Part shown: piece by piece, positions 33,634-43,803 of the stretch
How the letters are laid out: every line of letters begins with the position of its first letter
Numbering within the stretch: the first letter of the stretch is position 1
DNA from: Cristatella mucedo
Taxonomy: Eukaryota; Bryozoa; Phylactolaemata; Cristatellidae
DNA length: 50,000 nucleotides
Assembly: GCA_009760855.2 (NCBI GenBank)
Contig: WPIO01000074.1
Location: forward strand, 1,005,001-1,055,000
Direction: 5' to 3'
Position numbers and translations under genes: made by a program
The notes under the pieces: generated by a model
The model's input: only the letters and a program-made list of their open reading frames with translations
What the model was told of the DNA's origin: nothing
Databases searched by the model: none

Positions 33634-33815
33634 GTATGTTATGTTATGTTACGTATCTCCGTCAGTAACTTCACAAAGCCACTAAGACTAGGTGGATGGT
33701 ACGCAGGAGAGTTTTTTATAGTGCACTCACAGCCTAAGCGGGTGTTCGGTATGCATTCGGTAGCCAAAAGACTTCATCTCACGCAACAAAGAGAAAGTGG
33801 GAAGCGTGGCAGACT
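33634..33815 (-). mobile_element. LINE-B 3' end
   Basis: The plus strand begins with a short ATGTT repeat, then GTATCTCCGTCAGTAACTTC, CCTAAGCGG and GCATTCGGTAGCCAAAAGAC, the reverse of the LINE-B 3' UTR. The ATGTT repeats would be the copied 3' tail. Confidence 0.82.
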
Positions 33816-34421
33816 CCTAGCCATGGCTGCGCATGACCTGCTGAGTTTTATTCCCTGGCGGATGTTGCTCTTGATGCTGTAGGTGAAACGGAACTTTAAT
33901 CTGTAGTTGACGTTGAACTTGAAGCTGCTGCAGATTATGACCTTCGTTAGATACTGCGATTTAGGTGTCGAATGATGACCCGGATGATCCGGCGTGTTTC
34001 AGGTTGCTGTTGATTTTTCCGGAAACCTCGGTGCGCTACTTGCCACTTGCAGATTGTAAGAGAGTGCCACAGTTGCTTTATCAGCTGCAGATTTTTGCTT
34101 GGCCCCTTATCGGGATCCGATTGTGAGTGTGCCGTACCTTTCGCCCCTGTGAACCGCAGGGTCACTTCTGTTACCACTTCCTCCTCGACTTTGGTTCGCG
34201 TAGCACCTGCCCCCTGAAACGCCTCTTGCCTCTCAGCTGTCTGATTAATGCGTCAAATGGTAAACCTCTTGCAGTGCTATGACTTGCAATTTTTATTAAG
34301 GAAGTGCTTAAGTCTAGTGCCTGATAGCAGAGATGTGGGGCGGCATTCACCAATAATAACTTTGAGATAATGGACGCCTAGCTATAGATCCTTCCAGAAG
34401 ACACTGTATGATCTATTAAAA
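33816..34421. other. No gene called
   Basis: A minus-strand open stretch (about 33947-34250, containing TKVEEEVVTEVTLRFTGAKG) has protein-like composition. It has only a weak acceptor and no homology that I recognise. Confidence 0.3.
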
Positions 34422-34641
34422 TTACAAAGTCCACAAATGACAGCCACATTGGAGTCCGGTACATGTGGATGGCGCCCGGACATTTTTTGTTTCAAAAACT
34501 CAACAAATCGTTATTTCTGTTTTTAATGCTAAACTTATAGTCTAGTGCTGATATGTGCTTTAGGCTACGTGTAATGTAATGTGATACTAGAAGAGACAGA
34601 AAGAGAGAGAGAGAGGGAGGAAGAGAGATAGAGACACACAC

Positions 34642-34691
<50 letters not shown>

Positions 34692-34865
34692 AAGGTTACA
34701 AAGTCTACAAATGACAGCCATATTGGAGTCTGGTAAATGTGGGTGGCGCCCGGACATTTTTTGTTTCAAAAACTCAACTAATCTTTATTTCTGTTTTCAA
34801 TGCTAAACTTATAGTCTAGTGCTGATATGTGCTTCAGGCTACGTGTAATGTAATGTGATACTAGA
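34422..34865 (+). repeat. 170-base direct repeats flanking a GA-rich microsatellite
   Basis: 34422-34591 and 34696-34865 are direct copies at an offset of 274 bases with only a handful of differences. Both run from TTACAAAGTC to GTGATACTAGA. The 104-base spacer is (GA)n-rich. The arms lack TG...CA ends and the spacer lacks primer-binding features, so this does not look like an LTR element. Confidence 0.92.
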
Positions 34866-35387
34866 CATACTAATTTACACCTTCCTGTTTCTTGAGTGCT
34901 TAATGTTTAAAATCTTCTCAGTGTGTGCTGAAATACCATCAATTCACTATCGCTACTAATGCAGAAAGTTATCTGAGTGTCTAGTCTTTCCCTTAGAAAA
35001 CCAGTAAGCGTTGCAAAAAACAGTCCCATGGCTGGCTATCAAGTAGCAGAGTCCTCAATTGCCATTTGGGCAGGTACCCATGGGCAACCAGGGCTAACGT
35101 TCACGGGACATACCCACCCATCGCCCAGAAGTTTGGTCTCCTGAGCACCCAGGATCACCTTGCTATTGCCAGAGAAGTTATCAAGTTATCTCGGATCGCA
35201 TACTGAGGCGTCTCGCTATCAGGCGGAGGCTTTTCAGTACTCACTCAACCGTGGTGGCATCGACTGTCGCCGTGATTCAGAGAGAGGTATTTGGCAATTT
35301 CAATTTAAACTTTGACCACTCCTTCTTTGAAATTCTCGATCCCAAACTAATGCCCAAATTGGCCGCTCCATCTGGAGGCAATTATTT
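34866..35387. other. No gene recognised
   Basis: Ordinary sequence upstream of the hairpin at 35388. Open frames are short. Confidence 0.35.
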
Positions 35388-35426
35388 CTCCCTTCGGCAG
35401 CAGATTCCGCCTGCTGCCGAAGGGAG
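35388..35426. repeat. Perfect 16-base inverted repeat (hairpin)
   Basis: CTCCCTTCGGCAGCAG (35388-35403) and CTGCTGCCGAAGGGAG (35411-35426) are exact complements around a 7-base loop ATTCCGC. No T run follows, so a bacterial-type terminator is irrelevant. It could act as an RNA structure if transcribed. Confidence 0.9.
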
Positions 35427-35799
35427 CAGACTGAAAGTCGACCGAAAGCTCCTGCAAAATAACTCCGCCTTTGACTCGGCAAGAACTTCGGGAGCAGCAA
35501 TAGCATCAGAGCAAAAGCAGCAGCAGCAGAAGAAATGTATCGAGTTCTCGAGGAGCCCGGCGACTGGACGGCAGAGCTGGCTGACGTGAAGAACAACGCC
35601 CCCATAGAGCCGCCGTGCCGATTTCGTCGATATAAGTTGTAGTTCGTATGCCCTTGAGCTTAAGGTTACAAGTCAGGAGTCGGGCATACAATACATGCAT
35701 ACGTACATACGAACTAAAGAAGTTGCATTCGTGGAACCCGCGCCGGTGGAAGTGAGCCCTCCGCACTCACCAGGAGCCGAGCTTCTACGAAGAGACAGC

Positions 35800-36560
35800 A
35801 ATGAAGGCCGTGCATATTGCCACCTTCTCCTCTATATCCGGAATATCCATTCAAGAACCTTGACATCGATGCTATCCACGCGAGAATATCTTCTTCGCCC
35901 CTGCTGCTCAATATCTTTTCCTACCTGTCGTCATTGGTAGAATGCTACAGCACGACATTAGCTGACATGCTCGACGAGTTTGCACCTCTGACTAAGCCCA
36001 GTGTGGGCCTTCGCCAAGACCGCCTACGGTTTGCAACAGATACGTAAACTAGCTACGTCTACTAAGAGATAGCTTAAAAAAGCATACACAAGATGAGGAC
36101 TAACTGTCCATTGACAGGCATACTGAGACTACTGTAGATTGTACCAATCGATCCTAGCACAGGTTAAGTCTAGCTCTACAAAACCACTGCTGAATCACCA
36201 ATGCACAGTAAAAAAATGCTGATGTCTACGATCAACCATCTCCTTAACCAGTTCCATGTTGGCGCCTTACCGAGTGATCTTTGTGATGATCTAAGTCAGT
36301 GGTTCTCAACCTTTCTAATGCCACCTTTAATGCAGTAAACATAAACATTATTTCAAAATGTGGAGACTGCGTATTTTCCGATGGTCTTAGGCAACCCCTA
36401 TGAAAGGATTGCTCGACCCCAAAAGGGGTCGTGACTCACAGGTTGAGAACCGCTTATTTAGCTGATTGCTTCTCTGATGAACTGAGAAACTCACACACTG
36501 AGAAACTCACAGGCTGACTTAGCTGATTGCTTCTCTAGCATCTTTGTCATCATTAAATCA
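35800..36560 (+). mobile_element. Non-LTR ORF2 middle segment (endonuclease-RT linker), split by a hAT remnant
   Basis: FKNLDIDAIHARISSSPLLL and LADMLDEFAPLTKPSVGLR are the conserved linker between endonuclease and RT in CR1/L2-type elements. INHLLNQFHVGALPSDLCDD follows, and then, after the insertion at 36297-36455, LADCFSDEL. Several stops are present. Family A is likely because the pre-RT segment matches 23275-23372, next to other A pieces. This is the most 5' LINE sequence in the window. Confidence 0.7.
36297..36455 (+). mobile_element. SPIN-like hAT transposon remnant (non-autonomous)
   Basis: It begins CAGTGGTTCTCAACCTTTCT and ends AGGTTGAGAACCGCT, with inverted termini GGTTCTCAACC/GGTTGAGAACC. 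Internal stretches TTTTCCGATGGTCTTAGGC and CTCGACCCCAAAAGGGGTCG match what I remember of the SPIN (Space Invaders) hAT family. Flanks ATCTAAGT and ATTTAGCT agree at 5 of 8 positions. This suits a decayed 8-base hAT target duplication, because the flanking LINE frame rejoins across it. There is no transposase, and it is internally deleted. Confidence 0.8.
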
Positions 36561-36810
36561 TCAAATCTGGTTCTTGAAGGCTGCTGGGCGTTTTCTGCAA
36601 GTGCTTGACAAACGAGCGGAAACGCTGTCCGAGTTCGAAACAGCTCCCTGCACGCCCTGCACTCAGAGGCGGCGATACGAGTGCACTCTCTGCATTGGCG
36701 ACGGCATGGATGGCAATAGGGCCGACTGGAAGCTCGACCTAGTCGTACGGTGCTCCGTAACCGAATCAACCAGGATTCACCACCGGCCGCCCGGCTGGCT
36801 CCTGTTCAAA

Positions 36811-37480
36811 TGTATCTCCGTCTGTAACTCCACGTCATAAAGACCACGTGGGTGTTACGCAGGAGAGTTTTGTAAACCTCACTTACAGCCTAAGCGGCTT
36901 TCGGCACGCATTCGGTAGCCAAAAGACTTCGTCTCACACAACAAAGAGAAAGTGGGAAGCATTGCAGAGTCAGGAGAGCAGTTGAGGTAGTGAGTAGAAT
37001 AGAAGTAGCAGCTAAGGACCGCTGAAAAAGATGTGCCATAGTCGGCAGCAAGAGAGTGGTTGTCGTTGCGTAAGAATTGTGGAAGCGAGTTCCACAGTCT
37101 AGGAGCTGCAGAGCTAAAGTTTCTGTTGCCAACGGTCTTTAAGCGGAGGAATGGAGCAGCTAATTTATTGTCCACACAGGACCTGTTTGCTCAAACAGGC
37201 TGAAACTAATGCGGCAGTTCAGCTAGGTGCGAAGGAGCCAAGCCGTGGCGGGCCTTGTGGGTCAGCCTAAGAACTTTGCTCTGTATCCTTTGCTCAACCG
37301 CCAACCATCCTAGCTCTTTCAGCAAAGGAGACACGTGCTCAAACCGCTGGGACGTGAAGACTAACCTTGCAGCCATATTCGTAGTCAGCTGCAGTGGTCT
37401 AATAGCTTTCCTTGGTAGCGCAGCCAAAAGGGAATTACGAGAGAATAATGGATGCCGAGCAGTTTCAACGAGGGCACAGC
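36811..37480 (-). mobile_element. LINE-B 5'-truncated copy
   Basis: The minus strand encodes LLAALPRKAIRPLQLTTNMA, LLKELGWLAVEQRIQSKVLR and KARHGLAPSHLAELPH, then a 3' part with KTVGNRNFSSAAPRLWNSLP, the 3' UTR and the landmark ACTCCAC/CTCCGTC at 36811-36835. The RT frame is intact over about 75 codons. The family is a CR1/L2-like RT distinct from LINE-A. Confidence 0.88.
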
Positions 37481-37868
37481 CCAAACTAGGCGACTCGCAG
37501 AGCCAACCCGTACGAGCTGACACCAGCCATAGAACCAGATCGGTGCGGTAAGCTCCGCCTCCGGCGTATCCGAAAGGAACTACCGACTGCTGCTCTGCCG
37601 ACTGACGCGCCAGCTCCTGCTCTTCGGGCAGCCATTCATAAAAGCCTTGAATCGCAGGCGTGTCCATTAAGGCCCATTGCCGCCGAAGGCACAGCTACTG
37701 CTGCAAAGCCAAGCCGAACGAATCGTAGCCGTTTGTAGCTCCATCAAACAGCCGTACACAAAAAAGAATCAGTTAAATAGATTGTTGAAAGAAGTCTGCT
37801 ATTTCTGCGCTGGTTTGGATCGCAGATAAGGTTCGTACCGAATTAATAGAATGCGCCGGCTTTGCCCT

Positions 37869-38015
37869 CAGCTGGCTACGTGCTTCGCTCACAATCGACA
37901 CGTTCGAAGTCGTGAGTTCGATTCCTGCACTACAGCCACCTGCAAGCAGCCGTGATGGCCGTTAAAGGCACTTTTACCGCTGTCCAATCTCCGCTGTTGA
38001 ATCAACGAACCTGTA
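37869..38015 (+). mobile_element. SINE-D-like copy, diverged
   Basis: CAGCTGGCTACGTGC, a B-box GTGAGTTCGATTCCTGC, and GTGATGGCCGTTAAAGGC (compare GTGATAGCCGTCAAGG in SINE-D) are in the family order. The 3' end TGTTGAATCAACGA resembles CTGTTAAATCAG. It may represent a separate subfamily. Confidence 0.55.
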
Positions 38016-39125
38016 TAATTACTTTCGATGGCAAATTGAATCCCAGTGCTGCCATATGAGTTTGAGGTTACCTGTAAGCGATTATATCGCTGTCATCTGT
38101 ATATAGGCCCCATATCAGGCCGTCGGCAGGCCTCCGCGGTAGCTGGTCAGATAGCCCGTTGGATAGAACGACTGCTGCTGTTCCGGCCGTGTGCTTGCTG
38201 CTGCTGATCGGACGCCCTCTCGCCAAAACTTGTGCCGCAGGCCTGTCCAGAAAAGGCCAGCTGGCGCAGAAGGTGCTACCGTCGTCATTACGCTCAGCCG
38301 AAGCCTAGCCGTTAGCCGCCTCGGGCATTAAATTATTAAATAAATATTATTAAAATACATTATTAAGTACATTATATTACATTGTTAAATATATATAATT
38401 CAAAAAACCTTTGAATTCCTTCGTTGGCTCCATGGTATGCTAGTATATATGGCAATAATTTTCACACAACGTACTGTGCGAGCCGAAAGCGTACGATTTT
38501 GAGGTTACTTGCAGACATTGTTACGTACTTGTAATTATAGCCCCATATATTATTTTGATATCAAGAATTGACTTCCTGTTTCTAAAGTTTGCTCGCATTC
38601 AGAAGTCATTTATTTAATTCTTACTTCACTAGCATCTAATGATTTAGTGGGCATGCCAGCTCAAGCCACTGCTTGATTACTAGTCCAGCTGAGCGGCGTA
38701 GGGCTACAGGGCACGACCCTTTAAACTATTTCAGTCGTTGAAGTCCTAGTGCCTTGCACTAGGTTTTTAAATTAATTATAATCCTCACTATGTCTAACCC
38801 AGGCGCATGCTATTTTATATCACTCAGGGAGTATGAGGTAACAAAGTCAGGAAGGAGTTTACAGCTCAGATTTTGACTTTACTTGAAATAATCCTTGTTA
38901 TAGAAGGCATGCCGAAGAAGGCACCAGCTAACCGTAACCGAACTCTCCCGAGCGCTTGCCTGTCAGTTACTACGGTGACGTCACGTCGGCTGCTGGCTGG
39001 CGAATCGTTTGCATTTTCCTACTGCTCTCCGGCACTTCATGGTGGCTTTGCTGCTCACTCCTCAGTCACCTGATGCAAACAGTGGAACAACCTGGATGCA
39101 CTGGATGCACTCGGAATTCAGGTGA
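38016..39125. other. Mostly unassigned; one direct repeat
   Basis: A ~50-base direct repeat (TTTGAGGTTAC at 38062 and 38500, each followed about 35 bases later by ATAGGCCCCATAT or ATAGCCCCATAT) is diverged. It may be part of an unnamed repeat. ATTA-rich sequence occupies 38330-38400. No gene is called. Confidence 0.4.
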
Positions 39126-39326
39126 CGATTCCTCGAAGCTACCGATGCATCGACAATTAAAAAGCCTTACAAGCTAAAGCAGTGGAAAGCTGAAGAACGG
39201 TACACGAAGCACATGAATCCGTACGATCTGGAACGGCAACAGGAACGGCAGCGACTAGTGCGGGAGGCAAAGTCAGCACGGGCTAAGGCGTGGGCGCTGG
39301 CACCGCCAGCTTATCGGCTGCTGTAA
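39126..39326 (+). CDS. Candidate terminal exon, charged helical protein
   Basis: A 66-codon frame without an internal stop ends at TAA 39324-39326. It encodes a basic, strongly charged, probably helical segment (KKPYKLKQWKAEERYTKHM, NPYDLERQQERQRLVREA) closing with APPAYRLL. Its composition looks like real protein, for example a coiled-coil or microtubule-associated tail, but I do not recognise the family. The 5' boundary is unclear, since the best AG acceptors inside the frame are weak. It may be a chance frame. Confidence 0.28.
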   Translation, partial: RFLEATDASTIKKPYKLKQWKAEERYTKHMNPYDLERQQERQRLVREAKSARAKAWALAPPAYRLL

Positions 39327-41299
39327 ATGGCCCACACCGTTGGCAGTAATGAACAGAAGAGAAGGTCACTAAATATCAGCCGTCGAGATTATGAAGAAGG
39401 ACCAATTCAGATCAATTGTCTTTATTTCTAGCAGCAGTCGGAGGAGCCGGGCCGCGGTCTCCGCGTACTGTTATGTCTCTCGTTATGCAAGTCAACAAAA
39501 CCACCGGGACATAGCCGGTGTTACCCATAACCTTTAGCTGTCTGCAAATCCACACGACACGTGTTTTGCCATACATTAAATTTTTATTTATTTCAATGCT
39601 TCAACGATTTATCAAGTTTCAGTCATGCTCCTTGAGAAAATAGCCAACTTTTTCCTCGTTTCTTTGAAGAGTTTTTAGCTTCGGGGAACGCTTATGAGGA
39701 GTTGTCAAGAGCCGCTTTATATATACTTGGTAGTAAGGTTGACCAATTTTACCAAGTTCTCATTGTCTTAGCACTGGCTAGCTGCTTCTGAGCAAGTCCA
39801 GCGTGGTGATGCTCAGTTAGTCGTACAGACTGACGATATCTTTGACGGAGATTCTATGGGTGTCTCACACGCTTGCTTCGCCGAGGGCATTTTGTCGTTT
39901 AGTCCTCTGTAGAGCTACTCTTCGGCTTTTGATTACTGACTGCTCCATCATATTTTCATTTCCAGGCACCTCCATTTATCCCAGTTGCAGTCCGAAAGGA
40001 TTCTTCTGTGCCAGAATGATAACAGCGTGGTCTTTTTCAAGTGCAGACTCTAGCTGATTGAAGTATGGATTTGGTTCGAGAAATTAAGTTCTCTGAGGGC
40101 GCTTTATCAAGTGCAATATTATATAGAAATAAATCAATGAACTAGCCAGTGTCTAACTGTTTATCGCACCTGCGCTCACAATGTCAACTATGCTAACTTA
40201 GGAGAGTGTCAGAAATTCCAACTTCGTGTCCCAACGAATGCAGAGAGTAGCCACAAGAAATCAGATGCATCAAGCTTAGACAGTTTGCCTATCCTTGCTT
40301 GACAGATGTCATTTCTTATAGGCATGCTTTACGGAATTGGGTGTTTACTTGGCTTCGTAAATGGACGAATCCGGCCAGGAAAAACTGGTCGGCTTATGGC
40401 CGTGACCCATTGTCAAAGAGAACTCAAGCAGATGCATTCTAGGGCCTGCTGTCCGCCGGTCAATTAATGGACGCCATAGTCCAAAAAAGGCCCGAAAATT
40501 TGAAAAACTTGCTGTTCTGCTGAGTCATTTATTCATCAAGATGTGAAGGTAAAAGCAGCAGGTAAATAGTACCTAATTTGCATTGTTTGCATGACGACCA
40601 TAAGAGCCATTCCACGTTGTATCGTTATTGCACATGGCAAGTAGTAATATCCACCTTGCTGCAAGGCTTAAGTCATTGAATAATAATAATAATAATGCAC
40701 TTGAAAAACATCTCGTGCAGAATACTAGCATATAGAAAGCTACTAGTCTAGGACCCTGTGGCGAAAAGAGGTCTCGGAAAACTTACAACACAATCATTAT
40801 CGGTTTAATGATGACCCGATCAACAAGCCAAATTGAGGTAGCAGCAGAAGTGGTTTAATTAAGCAAGCAGCTAGTTTGCAGTTGGCAGTTGGCGATATGC
40901 TACCAACCGCACCGGAACCTGTGTCCTGAAGCAAGATAGAAGCACCTTACCTGTGCTAAGCTAGTCGTACCTATAAGTAAGAGCCGGGCGTGTCATTCTG
41001 ACTGACATCTTGATCTGGCTCCTGACTGGGATATTTTGTCTAGGGATATATGAGAGTATTACAGGATTAGCAGTAGAATCGGAGTCTTTGGTCAGAGCGA
41101 TCTCTGAACGTCACGCTTACTTCTAATAGCAACCCGACTGATAAAAACACCGAGGTTTTAGTTGTTCCAGTTCCAAAAAAGGATAACTTATGTCACTTTC
41201 ACTTAGTATTTGGGTTGAGTAAACTATTTATGCATAATGCATTGAAGTGTAATGCTCATTGAAAACATGTCGGACATTGCCCCTGCGTACCAGGACTAG
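39327..41299. other. No supported gene; one LINE-A tail relic
   Basis: Several minus-strand stretches (for example 39619-39759 and 40210-40290) read as protein-like. Stops in the shared frame occur about as often as expected by chance. AATAAATAAA on the minus strand (39583-39592) follows the first of them. Only the short LINE-A tail relic at 40080-40125 is called. Confidence 0.35.
40080..40125 (+). mobile_element. LINE-A solo tail, ~45 bases
   Basis: AAATTAAGTTCTCTGAGGGC and GCTTTATCAAGTGCA are followed by an eroded ATATTATA tail. Only the 3' half of the terminal stem-loop is present. Confidence 0.72.
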
Positions 41300-41823
41300 A
41301 TTTACCAAAGTTTTGAACGTTTACTTGCACTTGCGACGATCGACGAGTACGCGAATTCTGGATCTCTGTTGCAACAGCAAGTCCATAAATATCACATCAT
41401 GAACAAAATTCATGTTCTGCTGCACTTAAACCATTATGACATTCACGTGAAGTCAACATTACATCACCTCAAATGACCTTCAAACTTGCAGCCTGGAGGA
41501 TTTAAATGACCTCGATTCTTGCTATACAGGACAGCTTGTATTCCACCATAAGGGCGAGGAGTGGCCTTGCCCGCGGCCGTTTAACTCAGTTTCAGAAATA
41601 CCGAATTGTAATTGCGGCTTTGAAGATTCTTTTAACGAATATTTGTGAATTTGGAGTGTGGAATACCGGCTCTTTCATCTACTGTTCGGTACATGTCAAA
41701 CTTGAAATGGAAGGCTGTAAAGTAAACCTTTCAGGACCCAACTATCTAATATCTGTTAGAAATGGTCAGAGTGCGGCTTTGCTTGAATCTTTACAAAAAA
41801 TTAGCGAGTCACTAAGCATGTGA
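41300..41823 (+). CDS. Candidate two-exon 3' end of a gene (unknown product)
   Basis: Exon one could run 41300-41446 (after GACTAG; IYQSFERLLALATIDEYANS) to a donor CAC|GTGAAG. Exon two starts at 41530 after TGCTATACAG, stays open for 97 codons and ends at TGA 41821-41823. Both junctions are phase 0, giving an 83-base intron. An AATAAA lies at 42002. The second exon (KYRIVIAALKILLTNICEFG, CKVNLSGPNYLISVRNGQSA) has mixed, globular-like composition. No family is recognised. The long frame could arise by chance. Confidence 0.28.
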
Positions 41824-42639
41824 TGAATATTTTACGACAGAGAGCTAGGCATTCAGTAACAGCCATTCAACGAACGTTGTAGATGCATTTGTTTTGACCT
41901 TGTCGGGGCAAGCACCATAATCGCAGTGCCAAGCCAGCTAAGCATTACATCGTAAAGGTCCTGCGTGCTGCTTCTTGAGCTGCGTAATTATGTACAACAT
42001 GAATAAAAATTCAGTCTACACTGCGGCACTTACTAGGAGAAATTAAAAATAATGTTAAGGCACGGTACTAAGATAGCGAATATTAACCTTTCTGTTGTAA
42101 CATGCCCTCAACAAGCATTAACAGTTCATCCGGCATGATTCGCGTAAATCGTATCTATACTCGGACAAGCTATCTAGTTTCAAAGTTTGCATTTAAAAAG
42201 ATTCGAAGCCTTGTTCGTTATTGAACTTTGAAGTCAATGGGTTACCAGAATGGATAGCTTGGTGTAATCCTTATCTCAATTCAAGTCTATTAGTGTCATC
42301 TTAGTCAACTATCAAGCTAAGTGACAAGCTGGAAATGTATTCGGTAGCTAGGACGGTCACGAATAGCAAGTCTGCCTGCACACGTTTTCACCAACTTTTA
42401 ATGATTCATTTTTCTGATTGGAATACCTGTGATATAAGATTTGTAAGCTGCAATAAAAAAGAAACAAATCAATTTTGCACGAACTTGATGTTTGACATCC
42501 GGTATACGCGAGCTCGCCACGAACGTTGTATTGCCGCTCGGAATCAGGTACTGACATCAGCATGAAGTAATCAGCTGACGGATTTAAATTCGCTCTGAAA
42601 AAGAGGCGGTTAGTATCCTATTGGGTAAGGCCCGTGGGT
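41824..42639. other. Possible 3' UTR then ordinary sequence
   Basis: It carries the AATAAA at 42002-42007 that could end the preceding candidate gene. Nothing else is recognised. Confidence 0.35.
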
Positions 42640-43029
42640 ACGGGGCTTGCTGCCCTCCATCCCAGGATACCCGTGATCCTTGATACCAGCTCTTGAGTCG
42701 TTCTGGGCGAGCTCACGCCGCTGCAGCCGCCAGTGCCCTGACTTTCAGCTGCACGATCCACCCGACTCCGCCGCTGCCGGTGTGGGTGGCAATTTGACGC
42801 TGCGCCGACGTCTCCCCGATGCCACTCAAGGGCCGTCTCTACATGAATATCCGACTTCCGAATCGAGGCCGCTTGATCGGCGCCAAAGGTCGGCGGTTTG
42901 AGGCCGCATACTGGTACGCGAGCCATCTAGCCGCATGCAATCGGCCAGCGGACCCGTCCTCGCCGCCACCGCTGTGTCGATCGAATGCGTCGGCGAGGTG
43001 GCCGCCGAGTGGGTGAGCTCGGTCGGTAG

Positions 43030-43272
43030 CCGCCACTGAAGCAGGGGCAACGTTTGAGCTATGGCGAGTCAAATTTCTCAGACGAGGCCGGCTCAGCTCA
43101 GGACGTGTCCGGCCGCCGGCTAGCTCAGGACGTGGCGGACGGCGCCGAGTCCCCGAAGCCGACCAAGCCAGAGCCAACCGCAGAAAAAAGCCGACGCGAG
43201 CGCCATATCGGCGCACCCAGACTCACCACTGTGGCCGGCAACTTGGAAGACGAGCGGCAGCAGCGGCACCAG
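43030..43272 (+). CDS. Candidate exon ending at a splice donor, disordered acidic/basic protein
   Basis: A frame open from 43030 runs through SYGESNFSDEAGSAQDVSGR, a second AQDV repeat, KPTKPEPTAEKSRRERHIG and LEDERQQRH directly into the donor CACCA|GTGAGTAG. The peptide is hydrophilic and probably disordered. No in-frame ATG lies near its start, so the exon would be internal or begin at an upstream exon. GC-rich composition makes chance frames common here. Confidence 0.27.
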
Positions 43273-43767
43273 TGAGTAGAAAGCGAATGCCCAGCGGCTG
43301 GAGCTCTCGCGTGCCCAGAGACGCATCTGCAGAGCCTAGTCGAGCCGCTTTATTTACGCAGGGTTTTCGTAAATGGGCTCGACAGCCCGCCCATGGCGAG
43401 CGACTTCGCGGCAAAGCTGTTTCAAACGATAGCAGCAAAGAAACGGCGCAGCTGTCGCTCGAAACCTATCACTCCGGCAGTGTGCCCGTTCGTCTGTCAA
43501 AAAATCAGAGCGCTCACTCCTTGCACAGTTAGCCCGACTGTTCAGCCCGAGAGCTTGAGAAGACGCTTAAATAGGCAACGCCAGCGCCGTTTCGCCAACT
43601 CGCCTTTGTGCGAGCTCGGTCGAGTCTGCGAAAAAATGGCCGCCGAGTTTCGTCAATCGCTCAGCTGGGAGCTTTCGTCTCGCCGGCGACCCTCAGTCGG
43701 TAGCCCTCAGCCGTGCGCGGTCGAGCTCCAGGGTTTCGAGTGCGCATGCGCGCGAAAGCTTGCCAAC

Positions 43768-43803
43768 GATGACGTCCGCGATGACGTCCGCGATGACGTC
43801 CTC
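43768..43803 (+). promoter_or_regulatory. Triple 12-base repeat carrying TGACGTC (CRE/ATF-like) sites
   Basis: GATGACGTCCGC occurs twice (43768-43779, 43780-43791) followed by GATGACGTCCTC (43792-43803) and a degenerate fourth unit. TGACGTCA is the consensus for CREB/ATF bZIP proteins, and TGACG is the half-site. Four further TGACG sites follow at 44146, 44161, 44175 and 44188 in AT-rich DNA. Binding is inferred. Confidence 0.45.

Noticed and set aside
33947-34250. Minus-strand ~100-codon exon
   Set aside because: Composition is protein-like, but the acceptor is weak and no homology or polyadenylation signal supports it.
34422-34865. LTR retrotransposon with 170-base LTRs
   Set aside because: There is no internal coding or primer-binding site, no TG...CA ends, and a spacer of only 104 bases of GA repeat.
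39619-40400. Minus-strand decayed gene or multi-exon gene
   Set aside because: Protein-like stretches share one frame from 40077 to 39619, but stops occur about as often as chance predicts and no splice pairs join the pieces.
42819-42910. KH-domain-like GRLIGAKG stretch
   Set aside because: The GxxG-like loop is present but the surrounding hydrophobic pattern of a KH domain is not, and the frame lies in CpG-rich DNA with open frames on other phases.
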